DNA from: Oscillospiraceae bacterium
Lineage (GTDB): Bacteria > Bacillota_A > Clostridia > Oscillospirales > Oscillospiraceae
Assembly: GCA_024690695.1 (NCBI GenBank)
Contig: JAILOS010000124.1
Span: 1-8,072, forward strand
Length of the DNA: 8,072 bases
Direction: 5' to 3'
The notes under the pieces are model-generated. The model was not told the DNA's origin, made no database searches, and worked only from the letters and a program-made list of their open reading frames with translations. The position numbers and the translations under genes are program-made. This document shows, piece after piece, positions 1 to 6,400 of the stretch (within the stretch, counting starts at the first letter, position 1; each line of letters opens with the position of its first letter).

Positions 1-551
1 ATGACCATGGGGAACACCAGCGCGACCAGGATCCCGCTCATCATGATCGTGGTGATCTGGTTGAAGACGCTCAGCCCGCCGCGCGCGGTGCCGTCGCGGG
101 TGGACAGCGGCACCATCAGGTTATGGCTCATGTTGAAGATCGTGTAGGCGAAGGAGTAGAACAGGTTGTAGGAGATCATGACCCAGACCGCCTTCAGGGT
201 GTCGCTCCCCTCCGGCACGGTGAAGAGCAGGATGCCCGTGACCGGCACGAGAAAGGCCGACAGGAACAGCCACGGGCGGGCTTTGCCCTCTTTGGTCTTC
301 GTGCGGTCGATCACCTGGCCCATGACGATATTCGTGACGGCGTCGATGATCTTGGAGACGACCGGGAAGATCGTCAGAAAAGCGCCGCCCCACAGCGTCG
401 TCAGCTTCAGCACGTCGGTGTAGTAGACGTTCAGATAGGTCGCGAGCACTGCGTTCAGGAGCAGCGCGCCCGCGGGGCCGAGCAGATAGCCCAGCCACTT
501 TTCTTTTTTTGTCACTTCCGGGGATTGAACACGGCTTGCCGGCAGTCTCAT
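1..551 (-). CDS. GPH-family (MelB-like) sugar:cation symporter, N-terminal part
   Basis: Membrane carrier of the glycoside-pentoside-hexuronide family (MFS_2), which takes up a sugar or glycoside with a cation. The gene runs off the left edge; 183 residues are visible, about 40% of the usual 450-480. The start at 551 follows a GGGAGGAAAC ribosome site. Seen: a hydrophobic segment near residues 19-40, the helix-2 region with D70-A-V-T-N74 followed by M77-G78, the family loop around D82-R83-T84 and G89-K90-x-R92-P93-W94, and a helix-4 region with Y136-T-I-F-N140 then V147-P148. D70 aligns with MelB cation-site Asp55, but Asn occupies the positions of Asp59 (N74) and Asp124 (N140). It is divergent from an AraC regulator, a common arrangement for sugar-uptake loci. 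The substrate cannot be told from this sequence. Family assignment is firm; the cation used is open. Confidence 0.93.
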   Translation of the reverse strand, partial: MRLPASRVQSPEVTKKEKWLGYLLGPAGALLLNAVLATYLNVYYTDVLKLTTLWGGAFLTIFPVVSKIIDAVTNIVMGQVIDRTKTKEGKARPWLFLSAFLVPVTGILLFTVPEGSDTLKAVWVMISYNLFYSFAYTIFNMSHNLMVPLSTRDGTARGGLSVFNQITTIMMSGILVALVFPMV

Positions 552-606
552 CTTTTGTTTCCTCCCATTTTTGGTTCTGTCGTCCCGAGCTTTTGTTTCT
601 GTTTCA

Positions 607-615
607 AGCATAGCA
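607..615 (-). promoter_or_regulatory. possible extended -10 promoter of the symporter gene
   Basis: On the minus strand TGC-TATGCT forms an extended -10 box (TATGCT at 607-612). No good -35 is seen at 17-18 bases; the best is a weak AATACA/CAATAC. It would give a leader of about 50 bases before the start at 551. A 10-base direct repeat CTTTTGTTTC at 552-561 and 590-599 lies in this leader region. The assignment is tentative. Confidence 0.35.
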
Positions 616-633
616 AAATTTCGCCTCCGTGTA

Positions 634-662
634 TTGCATTATTGTATGTTTTTCAGTATAAT
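634..662 (+). promoter_or_regulatory. sigma-A promoter of the AraC-family regulator gene
   Basis: TTGCAT (634-639), a 17-base spacer and a perfect TATAAT (657-662) are seen. Transcription would begin near 669, leaving a leader of about 26 bases with AGGAAGGCGG before the ATG at 695. The -10 box overlaps the possible TTG start at 662, which argues against that start. Confidence 0.8.
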
Positions 663-694
663 TGTATCGACTTTACAGGAAGGCGGTTTCGGGC

Positions 695-1888
695 ATGAAA
701 AAAGTCAATTTGCCCTATCTCTGCAAGACGCTCTCCAGCCTCTCCGGCATCCCGGCGCGGGTTTTTCAGGGAGAGGAACAGGTCTGCTACGCCTCGGTCG
801 TCCGGCTTCCGCGGGACCCTATGGCGCTGTACCGAAGGGAGATCTGGGCGCTCGAAGGCCCCGTCGGCTACTATATCACGCCCCGCTTTTACCTGTACGG
901 GGTCGTCCACTGGGGAGACCTCCGGCTGGTCGTCGGCCCCACGGCGCAGATCGCCGCGCAGGAGCAGACGCTGCGCGAGCTGGCCTTTCGGTGCGACGTG
1001 CCGAAAGAGGAGGTCACGGCCTTCGTCGAGGGCATGAAGGCGATCGTGCCGATGCCGCTCGAAAGCCTGTTGATGATGCTCTGCCCGGTGAACTACACCC
1101 TTACCGGCGAGGAGCTGGAGCTGCGGGACATCCTGATCCGGGAGGCGGAGCAGGAAACCATCAAAAAGCAGGTGGAGAGCACGCGGACCAGAAAGGTCTA
1201 CGAGACGGACGCGCCGCGCCCTCCGCACAACACGCTGGCGCTGGAGGAGACGATGCTGAACATCGTCCGCAAGGGCGACAGCGCCGCGCTGCGTCAGTGG
1301 GTCGGCTCGGCGCCGGCGATCCGCGGCGGCGTACTGGCGGCCGACCAGCTCCGGCAGCTCCGGAACACGCTGATCGTCACGGCGACGCTGGTCTCCCGCG
1401 CGGCGATCCGCGGCGGCATGGACGCGGAGGACGCTCTCTCCCTCTCCGACGCCTATATCCGCCGCTGCGAGACGCTGACGACGCAGGAGCAGATCACGAA
1501 CCTGCAGTACAACATGGTGCTGGAGTTCACCGAGCAGGTGGAGAAGATCCGCCGCCACCGCTCGCCGACGAAGCTGCAGATCGAAGTCGCCAACTATGTG
1601 CAGCACCACCTGTCCGAGCCGATCAGCACCGAGGCGATGGCCCGCGAGCTCTATCTCAGCCGCACGCACTTCTCCGCCCGCTTCAAGGCCGAAACCGGCA
1701 TGACGCTCACCGATTTCATTCTGAACGAAAAAACGGAGGAGGCCAAGCGGCTCCTCCGCTATTCGGACAAATCGCTCGCGGCGATCAGCGCCTATCTCGG
1801 CTTCTCCTCGCACGGGCATTTCTCGCGGGTCTTCAAGAAATACGCGGGGCTGACCCCGAACGAGTACCGCGAAAAGCACGCGCGCTGA
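695..1888 (+). CDS. AraC-family transcriptional regulator
   Basis: A 397-residue DNA-binding regulator. The C-terminal AraC/XylS domain spans about residues 290-397. The first helix-turn-helix is near 311-336 (ISTEAMARELYLSRTHFSAR) and the second near 360-385, ending in the family signature with GF-x4-HFSRVFKK then G-L-T-P-N-x-Y-R. The N-terminal 290 residues hold no cupin motif I can recognise; they are probably an effector-sensing domain (beta-rich up to about residue 85, helical after). The ATG at 695 is chosen because it has AGGAAGGCGG upstream and a perfect promoter ends just before it; an earlier TTG at 662 would sit in the -10 box. Being divergent from the sugar symporter, it most likely controls that gene in response to a carbohydrate. 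This role is inferred from position. The effector is unknown. Confidence 0.93.
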   Translation: MKKVNLPYLCKTLSSLSGIPARVFQGEEQVCYASVVRLPRDPMALYRREIWALEGPVGYYITPRFYLYGVVHWGDLRLVVGPTAQIAAQEQTLRELAFRCDVPKEEVTAFVEGMKAIVPMPLESLLMMLCPVNYTLTGEELELRDILIREAEQETIKKQVESTRTRKVYETDAPRPPHNTLALEETMLNIVRKGDSAALRQWVGSAPAIRGGVLAADQLRQLRNTLIVTATLVSRAAIRGGMDAEDALSLSDAYIRRCETLTTQEQITNLQYNMVLEFTEQVEKIRRHRSPTKLQIEVANYVQHHLSEPISTEAMARELYLSRTHFSARFKAETGMTLTDFILNEKTEEAKRLLRYSDKSLAAISAYLGFSSHGHFSRVFKKYAGLTPNEYREKHAR

Positions 1889-1909
1889 ACCGCCGTCTCC
1901 GCGGTTTTT
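1888..1909 (+). terminator. weak intrinsic terminator after the AraC regulator
   Basis: AACCGC, a 7-base loop, then GCGGTT run into a five-T tract. The stem begins in the last base of the stop codon. The stem is only 6 bp, so termination is probably partial. Confidence 0.5.
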
Positions 1910-1920
1910 CAAAAAATGTC

Positions 1921-1950
1921 TTTTCAGCGCCGGGGGAAGCGTGTTATCAT
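1921..1950 (+). promoter_or_regulatory. probable promoter of the acyltransferase gene
   Basis: TTTTCA (1921-1926) lies 18 bases before an extended -10, TGT-TATCAT (1942-1950). Transcription would start near 1957, with the GGAAGGAAGGG ribosome site at 1971-1981 serving the ATG at 1989. The -35 matches consensus at four of six positions. Confidence 0.55.
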
Positions 1951-1988
1951 ACAAACATGAAAAAACAAACGGAAGGAAGGGACCGACC

Positions 1989-3257
1989 ATGACGATCGAC
2001 GAAAGGATCGAGAGCGCCCGGGTGAAAAGCCCGCCCGCGCTGCTGTACGGGCTGCTGATGAAGGTGACCGCCGTGCTCAACCGGGGAACCAACACGCATT
2101 TTACCTATAAGGCGCGGCCGTCCGAGGAGCCCGGCTCCATCGTGATGATCGCCAACCACGCCTCCCGCGCGGACTATCAGTTCACCGCGCCGGCCTGTTA
2201 CCCCAAGCGGCTGAATTACGTGGTGGGCTACAACGAGTTCTTCCGCTTCCCGACGAGCTGGCTGCTGCCGACGATGCAGGTGATCCCCAAGAAGAACTTC
2301 ACGCCGGACACCCACGCGATGCGGCAGATCCTGCGCGTGATCGGGCAGGGCGGCAACGTCTGCTTCATGCCGGAGGGGATGAGCTCCATCACCGGCATGG
2401 CGCAGCCCGTGATCCCCGGCAGCGCCAAGCTCCTGAAAAAGCTGGGCGTACCGGTGTATTATTCCAAGATCTCCGGCGCCTATCTGACCTTTACGAAGCA
2501 CTGTCTCGAGCAGCGCAAAGGCCGCGTCGAGGTCGTCGTCGACCGGATGTTTACCGCGCAGCAGCTCAAGGAGCTGAGCGTGGAGGAGATCGAGGACACG
2601 ATGAACCGTCTGCTCGCCCACGACGACTACCTGTGGAACCGGAAGGCGCAGGTGCGCTTCGACGGCAAGGGGCAGATGGCGAAGCGTCTGGACACGCTGC
2701 TCTATCTCTGCCCGCGCTGCGGCGCGCTCTACGAGATGGACTGCGAGGGCAGCACGATGCGCTGCCGCCGCTGCGGCAACACCGTTGAGCTCGACGAGAC
2801 CTGCCAGCTCCGCCCCGTCGGCGACAGCGTCTGCCCGGAGCTCGTGACGGACTGGACGATCCTCGAGCGTCAGAGAGCCGCCGAGGAGGTTCGCAGGCCG
2901 GACTTCCGGCACAGCGGGCACGTCCGGGTGGGCGTCCTGCCGGAGCACAGGCCGCTGACCGGCGACGCGACCTCGCTGATCCGCGGCGAGGGCACGCTGA
3001 CGCTGGATCACGGCGGGCTGCACTTCGACGGCGTGCTGGAGGGCAGGCCCTTCCGCTTCGATCTGCCCAGCGCACAGGTCCCCACCTACGGCATGTGCAC
3101 CGACATCAGCCGCTTCTATACCTTCGTGGAGGGCCGTTTTCTGGAATTCTATCCCGACGCGGGCGACGTGCTGCTCTGGGATCATCTGACCGAGGAGCTG
3201 CACCGGGCGCAGGGCGGCAAGTGGCAGAACACACCCTACCGCCACCGGGAGGACTGA
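1989..3257 (+). CDS. PlsC-like acyltransferase with C-terminal zinc ribbon and beta-rich extension
   Basis: A 422-residue protein of the 1-acyl-glycerol-3-phosphate acyltransferase (PlsC/LPLAT) superfamily, which transfers acyl chains to lysophospholipid-type acceptors at the inner face of the membrane. Seen: the catalytic H57-x4-D62 motif (NHASRAD) near the start of the domain and the second motif P128-E129-G130 in the FPEGTRS position, together covering about residues 45-190. A four-cysteine zinc ribbon follows (C241-P-R-C244 and C259-R-R-C262). A last part at about 330-405 looks like an all-beta, PH/GRAM-like module, though that is a guess from alternating hydrophobic residues. Ordinary PlsC proteins have about 200-260 residues and lack both additions. 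The ATG at 1989 has GGAAGGAAGGG at good spacing; a GTG at 1941 would sit in the promoter. The acyl acceptor is unknown. Confidence 0.88.
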   Translation: MTIDERIESARVKSPPALLYGLLMKVTAVLNRGTNTHFTYKARPSEEPGSIVMIANHASRADYQFTAPACYPKRLNYVVGYNEFFRFPTSWLLPTMQVIPKKNFTPDTHAMRQILRVIGQGGNVCFMPEGMSSITGMAQPVIPGSAKLLKKLGVPVYYSKISGAYLTFTKHCLEQRKGRVEVVVDRMFTAQQLKELSVEEIEDTMNRLLAHDDYLWNRKAQVRFDGKGQMAKRLDTLLYLCPRCGALYEMDCEGSTMRCRRCGNTVELDETCQLRPVGDSVCPELVTDWTILERQRAAEEVRRPDFRHSGHVRVGVLPEHRPLTGDATSLIRGEGTLTLDHGGLHFDGVLEGRPFRFDLPSAQVPTYGMCTDISRFYTFVEGRFLEFYPDAGDVLLWDHLTEELHRAQGGKWQNTPYRHRED

Positions 3258-3325
3258 AGCCGGAGGAAGCGGTCAATCCTTCCGAAAAGTATTGAAAATC
3301 TGTAAAAAACGGAGGCGTAAAACAC

Positions 3326-3850
3326 ATGAAAAAAGCAATTGCTCTGCTTCTTGCACTTCTGGCGCTGCTGACTCTGCTGGCCGGCTGCGGCGGCGAGGAA
3401 GACGAGCCAGGCGGGCGCAGCGAGAAGGCCCCGGAGAGCGAAACGGCCGCGCAGACGGACGAGACGCCGAAGAGCGACGAGGGGGACGCCGGGGAGGCGA
3501 CGGCGGAAGCCGCGCCCGAGGAGACGCCGGATCCGACGCTCGCCGTTCTCAAGCTGGGCAAGGACGAGCTTGAGATACGCATCACCGGGACGACGCTGGA
3601 CGAGAACGGCATTTTGACGGTCGTTTTTGACGGCATCACCCTCAAAAGCTCGTGGCGGTCCCTGAAGGTCGACGCCGTCGTCGACGGAGAAGCCTACTTT
3701 CTGGAGGTCTCCAACGCCGCTTCCGACGGCTATTCCCGCAGCTCCGGCCGCGCGTTTGAGAAGCTGCCGGAGAAGCTCCTCGTATACGAAGCCGGCAGCG
3801 AGGCCGAAGCTCTGGTATACGACGTGGCCGAAGGCGTTTTCGTCAAGTGA
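3326..3850 (+). CDS. small secreted lipoprotein of unknown function
   Basis: A 174-residue predicted lipoprotein. The signal peptide has MKK, a long leucine/alanine core and the lipobox L18-A19-G20-C21, so Cys21 should be lipidated and the protein held on the outer face of the membrane. Residues 22-70 are a low-complexity linker rich in Glu, Asp, Ala, Thr and Pro. Residues 71-174 form a compact, probably beta-rich domain (L-E-I-R-I-T-G-T-T and L-T-V-V-F-D-G-I). I do not recognise this domain. It ends about 120 bases before a convergent gene. The ribosome site CGGAGGCG lies ahead of the ATG. It starts 68 bases after the acyltransferase in the same direction; I see no convincing promoter in the gap, so co-transcription is possible but unproven. 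Confidence 0.85.
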   Translation: MKKAIALLLALLALLTLLAGCGGEEDEPGGRSEKAPESETAAQTDETPKSDEGDAGEATAEAAPEETPDPTLAVLKLGKDELEIRITGTTLDENGILTVVFDGITLKSSWRSLKVDAVVDGEAYFLEVSNAASDGYSRSSGRAFEKLPEKLLVYEAGSEAEALVYDVAEGVFVK

Positions 3851-3879
3851 CGGGCCGCTTTCGAACGGCTTTGAACGAC

Positions 3880-3923
3880 AACGGACAGCGCCGCCGAGAA
3901 TCTTCTCGGCGGCGCTGTCCGTT
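3880..3923. terminator. 21-bp perfect hairpin between convergent genes
   Basis: Arms 3880-3900 and 3903-3923 are perfectly complementary over 21 bp (for example GGACAGCGCCGCCGAGAA against TTCTCGGCGGCGCTGTCC), with only TC between them. It sits 29 bases after the lipoprotein stop and 50 bases after the stop of the leftward gene. A short TTT follows on the plus strand and no U-tract on the minus strand. A two-way terminator or mRNA end-protecting structure is the likeliest role. Confidence 0.7.
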
Positions 3924-3973
3924 TGGCTTGTTGAAAAGATTTTTCCCGCAGGCCGGGCCCGGTTCCGCGCCCC

Positions 3974-4603
3974 TCAGCTCCAGGCGATGGCGCGCGCGTC
4001 AAGGCCGGGCGCTCCCTTTTCGATCCTTTCGATCTCCTCCAGGCAGAACGCGGCGGCTTCCGAAATATACTCGTCCGACATCTCCGCGGTGAAGAAAAAG
4101 ATCTCCCCTTCCCCGGCCGGACCGAACCAGGCCTCCGCGTCGTTAAGGAGCCCCGCCGTATCAAAAGAACACAGGCCGCACAGCGCCTCCCGCTCGAAGC
4201 CCTCCGGGACCGCGAGGTCGTTCACCAGCGCGTAACGGGAGATGACATAGCCGTTTACGAGCTCGTAATCCCGGTGCAGCCGGTCGATATTGCCCGGCGC
4301 CCTCGGATCCCAGCGATACCGGCCGTAAACGAAGTGCCTGTACAGCGCGTCCTGCACCAGATGGAGATAATAGCCGAGGTACAGGTCGTCCTCCCGCATA
4401 CGGCTTCCGAACAGGCGGCGAAAGCCCTCGAAATCGTAGCTCCTGCGGCCGTCCTCAAAGCTGATCCTCAGATGGCTGCGGCGGCCGCCGCGATCGCCCG
4501 CGTCCGGGAGGAGCGCCCCGAACTTCAGCCGGGCCGGATCCCTGAACGAGCGGCGCTTCATCATCTCATGGACGACGGCCAGATGAACGACGCCCGACGC
4601 CAT
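3974..4603 (-). CDS. zinc-dependent phospholipase C-like protein
   Basis: A 209-residue protein resembling the zinc-dependent phospholipase C / S1-P1 nuclease-like fold (Zn_dep_PLPC type) found in many Firmicutes. Seen: histidines H7 and H12 near the N-terminus, the G-A-L-L-P33-D34 motif, S43-H44-L45, and the central Y-L-H81-L-V-x-D85-A-L-Y-x-H90 helix. This matches the pattern of His and Asp zinc ligands in that fold. There is no signal peptide, so unlike secreted phospholipases it is predicted cytoplasmic and its substrate cannot be stated. It ends in A-I-A-W-S. The start at 4603 has AAAAGGAGGAG just upstream. It is the second gene after the ATP-cone gene, with a 33-base gap filled by a hairpin, so the two are surely co-transcribed. 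Fold assignment is good; enzymatic role is inferred. Confidence 0.78.
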   Translation of the reverse strand: MASGVVHLAVVHEMMKRRSFRDPARLKFGALLPDAGDRGGRRSHLRISFEDGRRSYDFEGFRRLFGSRMREDDLYLGYYLHLVQDALYRHFVYGRYRWDPRAPGNIDRLHRDYELVNGYVISRYALVNDLAVPEGFEREALCGLCSFDTAGLLNDAEAWFGPAGEGEIFFFTAEMSDEYISEAAAFCLEEIERIEKGAPGLDARAIAWS

Positions 4604-4618
4604 TGCGCTCCTCCTTTT

Positions 4619-4636
4619 CCGCGGTGGGAACCGCGG
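4619..4636 (-). repeat. intercistronic hairpin between ATP-cone and phospholipase-like genes
   Basis: On the minus strand CCGCGGT-TCCC-ACCGCGG forms a 7-bp GC-only-but-one stem with a four-base loop. It begins at the base after the ATP-cone stop codon and ends two bases before the AAGGAGGAG ribosome site of the next gene (4609-4617 on the plus strand). It has no T-tract after it, so it is not a standard terminator. It may tune expression of the second gene or protect the mRNA. Confidence 0.6.
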
Positions 4637-4900
4637 TCATTTTTTGTACTCCAGATAGCTCTTCGCGGTCTTCGTCAAATTCTTCTCCCGGAGCAGCGCC
4701 GCCACGCATTCGCGCACGTCCGCCGAGCTGATGATCCCGCCGCGCCCGGTCAGCCGGGCGAAAACCTCGTCGGCCAGCGCGCGGGCCAGCGCGGGCGTGA
4801 GCTTTTCTCCCTTCACGTCCGCATGGGCTTTCAGAATACTCCCGGTCACCTTTTCATCGTCAAAAAGGCAGACCGTGCCGTTTTTCTTGGTGATTTTCAT
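4637..4900 (-). CDS. stand-alone ATP-cone domain protein
   Basis: An 87-residue protein made of a single ATP-cone domain. Seen: the N-terminal I-T-K5-K6-N7-G8 strand-turn, F13-D-D-E-K17-V near the usual F-x-x-x-K-I site, I-L-K24-A25, a helix with A-L-A-D-E-V-F-A-R-L (41-50), I-I-S-S-A-D-V (56-62), and the C-terminal A79-K-S-Y-L-E-Y85. Known ATP cones bind ATP or dATP and serve as allosteric N-terminal domains in ribonucleotide reductases or in the NrdR repressor. Here no zinc finger (as in NrdR) and no reductase domain is attached. The start at 4900 has AAAGGAGGG at seven bases. It is the first gene of an operon with the phospholipase-like gene. A nucleotide-sensing or regulatory partner role is inferred only. 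The domain match is from motif pattern and length. Confidence 0.72.
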   Translation of the reverse strand: MKITKKNGTVCLFDDEKVTGSILKAHADVKGEKLTPALARALADEVFARLTGRGGIISSADVRECVAALLREKNLTKTAKSYLEYKK

Positions 4901-4941
4901 TGAGACGCCCTCCTTTCGGCGAGAAACCGCCTTCCGTTTCC

Positions 4942-4950
4942 ATTATACCA
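4942..4950 (-). promoter_or_regulatory. extended -10 promoter of the ATP-cone operon
   Basis: On the minus strand TGG-TATAAT gives a perfect -10 with a TGn extension. No good -35 lies 16-18 bases upstream (GTGTAT is closest), but an extended -10 can act without one. The start would be near 4935, giving a leader of about 35 bases. This means the operon need not depend on read-through from the transglutaminase-like gene 123 bases upstream. Confidence 0.65.
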
Positions 4951-5023
4951 CAGCTTTCGGCGGGATACACCCCTGTATTTCCTGTCGGGCGGGATTTTTC
5001 CGGCGCGATTTCCCGCAGGCCGT

Positions 5024-6169
5024 TCACCACCCCGTATAGTCGAAGCGCAGCGTTTCCAGCTCGCCCTGCTCGTTATACGCGGTATAGGTCAGGATCCGCT
5101 TTTCGTGGTCGAGCGCTTCGAAGCGGCCTCCCCAGATCGCGCGGAAGCTGTCGTCGTCCGCGGCGTAGTCGGGGTGCGGATGCTCCTGCGAATAGTGCGA
5201 GCAGATGACGAAGTCCTCCCTGTCGTAGCAATCCGCCGCCTCGCGCTGCGCGTCGTCCATCATAAAGTAGCTGAGCGAGTCGCTGTCGCCGATCACATAG
5301 GTCGGATCGATGTGAAAGCTGCGCCCGTTGATCCTGACGTAGCTCCACTGATGCCCCTCCCCGTCGTAGGAGCGGTGCCCGCTCATAACCGAAGCGTCTA
5401 CGCCCGCCTGCAGCAGTAGATAGGAATAGGCGACGGAAAACTCCTGGCAGATGCCGGTCCCCGTGCTGAACACGCGGTAGCTGGACAAATAGTCCGGCGC
5501 GGCGTCGGGCCTCGCGGCCTCGTAATCGTAGATATAGCTGTGGGAGAAGTAGATGTACAGCGTGAGAGCCTTCTCCATATCGGAATAATCGTCCTCAAGC
5601 GTCTCGTTGAGGATCTCCTCGACAAACTGCGCAAAATCCGCGATCCGCGCGGCGGCCTCCTCCCGCGGCACCGTGTAGGTAAAGCTCGCCACGCCGTCCT
5701 TGACAGGATGATCCACGTCGACGCCGTAATAGATCAGATCCTTCAGCACCGGGAAGCAGCGGTCGGGATACTGCCCCATCACCCACCAGTAGGTGTCCGC
5801 GTCCGGGCAGGCAAAGCTGTCCTCCCCGGCCATGACCGCGTCCACCAGGCTGAACCACGTCTCGGTCATCTTCTCGCCGAAGACCTCCGTCATATAGGAC
5901 GAGCACACCTTGGGCTGAAACCGGTAATGGCTGCTCTTCTCCCCGGTCTCCCGCTCCGTCTCGCCAGTTTCGGCCGGCGGCGCTTCCTCCGTGTCGCCGG
6001 GCGTCTGCTGCGCGGGGTCTGCCGGCTCCTCCGGGTCCTTGAGCGGCTCTTCCGCCGCCGCCGGGCTTTCCTCCGCGGCGTCAGGTTCCGTGATCGGCAC
6101 GGCGGTGCAGCCCGCCGCAAACGGTACAAGCAGCAAAAGGCACAACAACAGCGCGATGCGTTTTCTCAT
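5024..6169 (-). CDS. transglutaminase-fold lipoprotein
   Basis: A 381-residue predicted surface lipoprotein. The signal peptide (MRKRIALLLC start) ends at A18-A19-G20-C21. Residues 22-80 are a Pro/Glu/Ala/Thr-rich acidic linker that would hold the domain off the membrane. The transglutaminase-like core is at about 195-295, with catalytic C241 in T-G-I-C-Q-E-F, H273 in G-H273-Q-W-S-Y-V and D288 in F-H-I-D-P-T-Y, a complete Cys-His-Asp triad. Secreted bacterial members of this fold often act as cysteine peptidases or crosslinking enzymes; which applies here is unknown. A C-terminal part (296-381) has extra Cys residues and no recognised domain. The ATG at 6169 is chosen over an in-frame start at 6259 because of the AAAGGAG ribosome site and the intact signal peptide, and because the promoter lies between them. 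No clear terminator follows. Confidence 0.9.
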   Translation of the reverse strand: MRKRIALLLCLLLLVPFAAGCTAVPITEPDAAEESPAAAEEPLKDPEEPADPAQQTPGDTEEAPPAETGETERETGEKSSHYRFQPKVCSSYMTEVFGEKMTETWFSLVDAVMAGEDSFACPDADTYWWVMGQYPDRCFPVLKDLIYYGVDVDHPVKDGVASFTYTVPREEAAARIADFAQFVEEILNETLEDDYSDMEKALTLYIYFSHSYIYDYEAARPDAAPDYLSSYRVFSTGTGICQEFSVAYSYLLLQAGVDASVMSGHRSYDGEGHQWSYVRINGRSFHIDPTYVIGDSDSLSYFMMDDAQREAADCYDREDFVICSHYSQEHPHPDYAADDDSFRAIWGGRFEALDHEKRILTYTAYNEQGELETLRFDYTGW

Positions 6170-6226
6170 GGGGCTCCTTTCCGCCCGGTCCGCGCGTCCG
6201 CTTCGGCAAAGGATCGGGTCGCCTTC

Positions 6227-6255
6227 TTTATACCGCGCCGCGGCGGCGAATTCAA
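6227..6255 (-). promoter_or_regulatory. sigma-A promoter of the transglutaminase-fold lipoprotein gene
   Basis: On the minus strand TTGAAT (6250-6255), a 17-base GC-rich spacer and TATAAA (6227-6232) are seen. Transcription would start near 6220, leaving a leader of about 50 bases. The spacer contains GCCGCGGC, a small palindrome. Confidence 0.75.
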
Positions 6256-6328
6256 ACAAAGAATTCTTAAGGCGGCGCCCCCGGACGGCGCGGGCGTTTT
6301 GCTTCTGCGTCTTTTCGGCGCTTTTCGG

Positions 6329-6357
6329 TTGAAATGTTCATAGTTCGTCGGTATACT
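6329..6357 (+). promoter_or_regulatory. sigma-A promoter of the VOC/CDP-alcohol transferase operon
   Basis: TTGAAA (6329-6334), exactly 17 bases, then TATACT (6352-6357). Transcription would start near 6364, about 37 bases before the ATG at 6401. It is divergent from the lipoprotein promoter, with about 75 bases between the two -35 boxes. Confidence 0.8.
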
Positions 6358-6400
6358 GGACGGAAAGAGACCGGGATTCGACTTGAAGGAAGTGGAAACG

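Noticed and set aside
571..1992. Long plus-strand open frame overlapping the AraC gene
   Set aside because: Its translation is Arg/Gly/Ala low-complexity sequence out of frame with the AraC motifs. Only its last 11 codons were kept as a low-interest observation.
653..2095. 480-codon open frame on the minus strand opposite the AraC gene
   Set aside because: It lies over a gene with clear AraC motifs and a promoter; it has low-complexity Arg/Leu/Asp-rich composition and no ribosome site. It is a GC-rich shadow.
1947..3245. 432-codon open frame on the minus strand opposite the acyltransferase
   Set aside because: The plus strand carries catalytic and zinc motifs and a ribosome site; the minus frame has only His/Arg/Ala-rich shadow composition.
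6248..6267. Two GAATTC sites seven bases apart between divergent promoters, considered as an operator
   Set aside because: Each is a simple 6-base palindrome and the flanks show no symmetry; too weak to call.
5540..6343. 267-codon plus-strand frame opposite the transglutaminase-fold gene
   Set aside because: Arg-rich shadow frame opposite a gene with signal peptide, catalytic triad, ribosome site and promoter.
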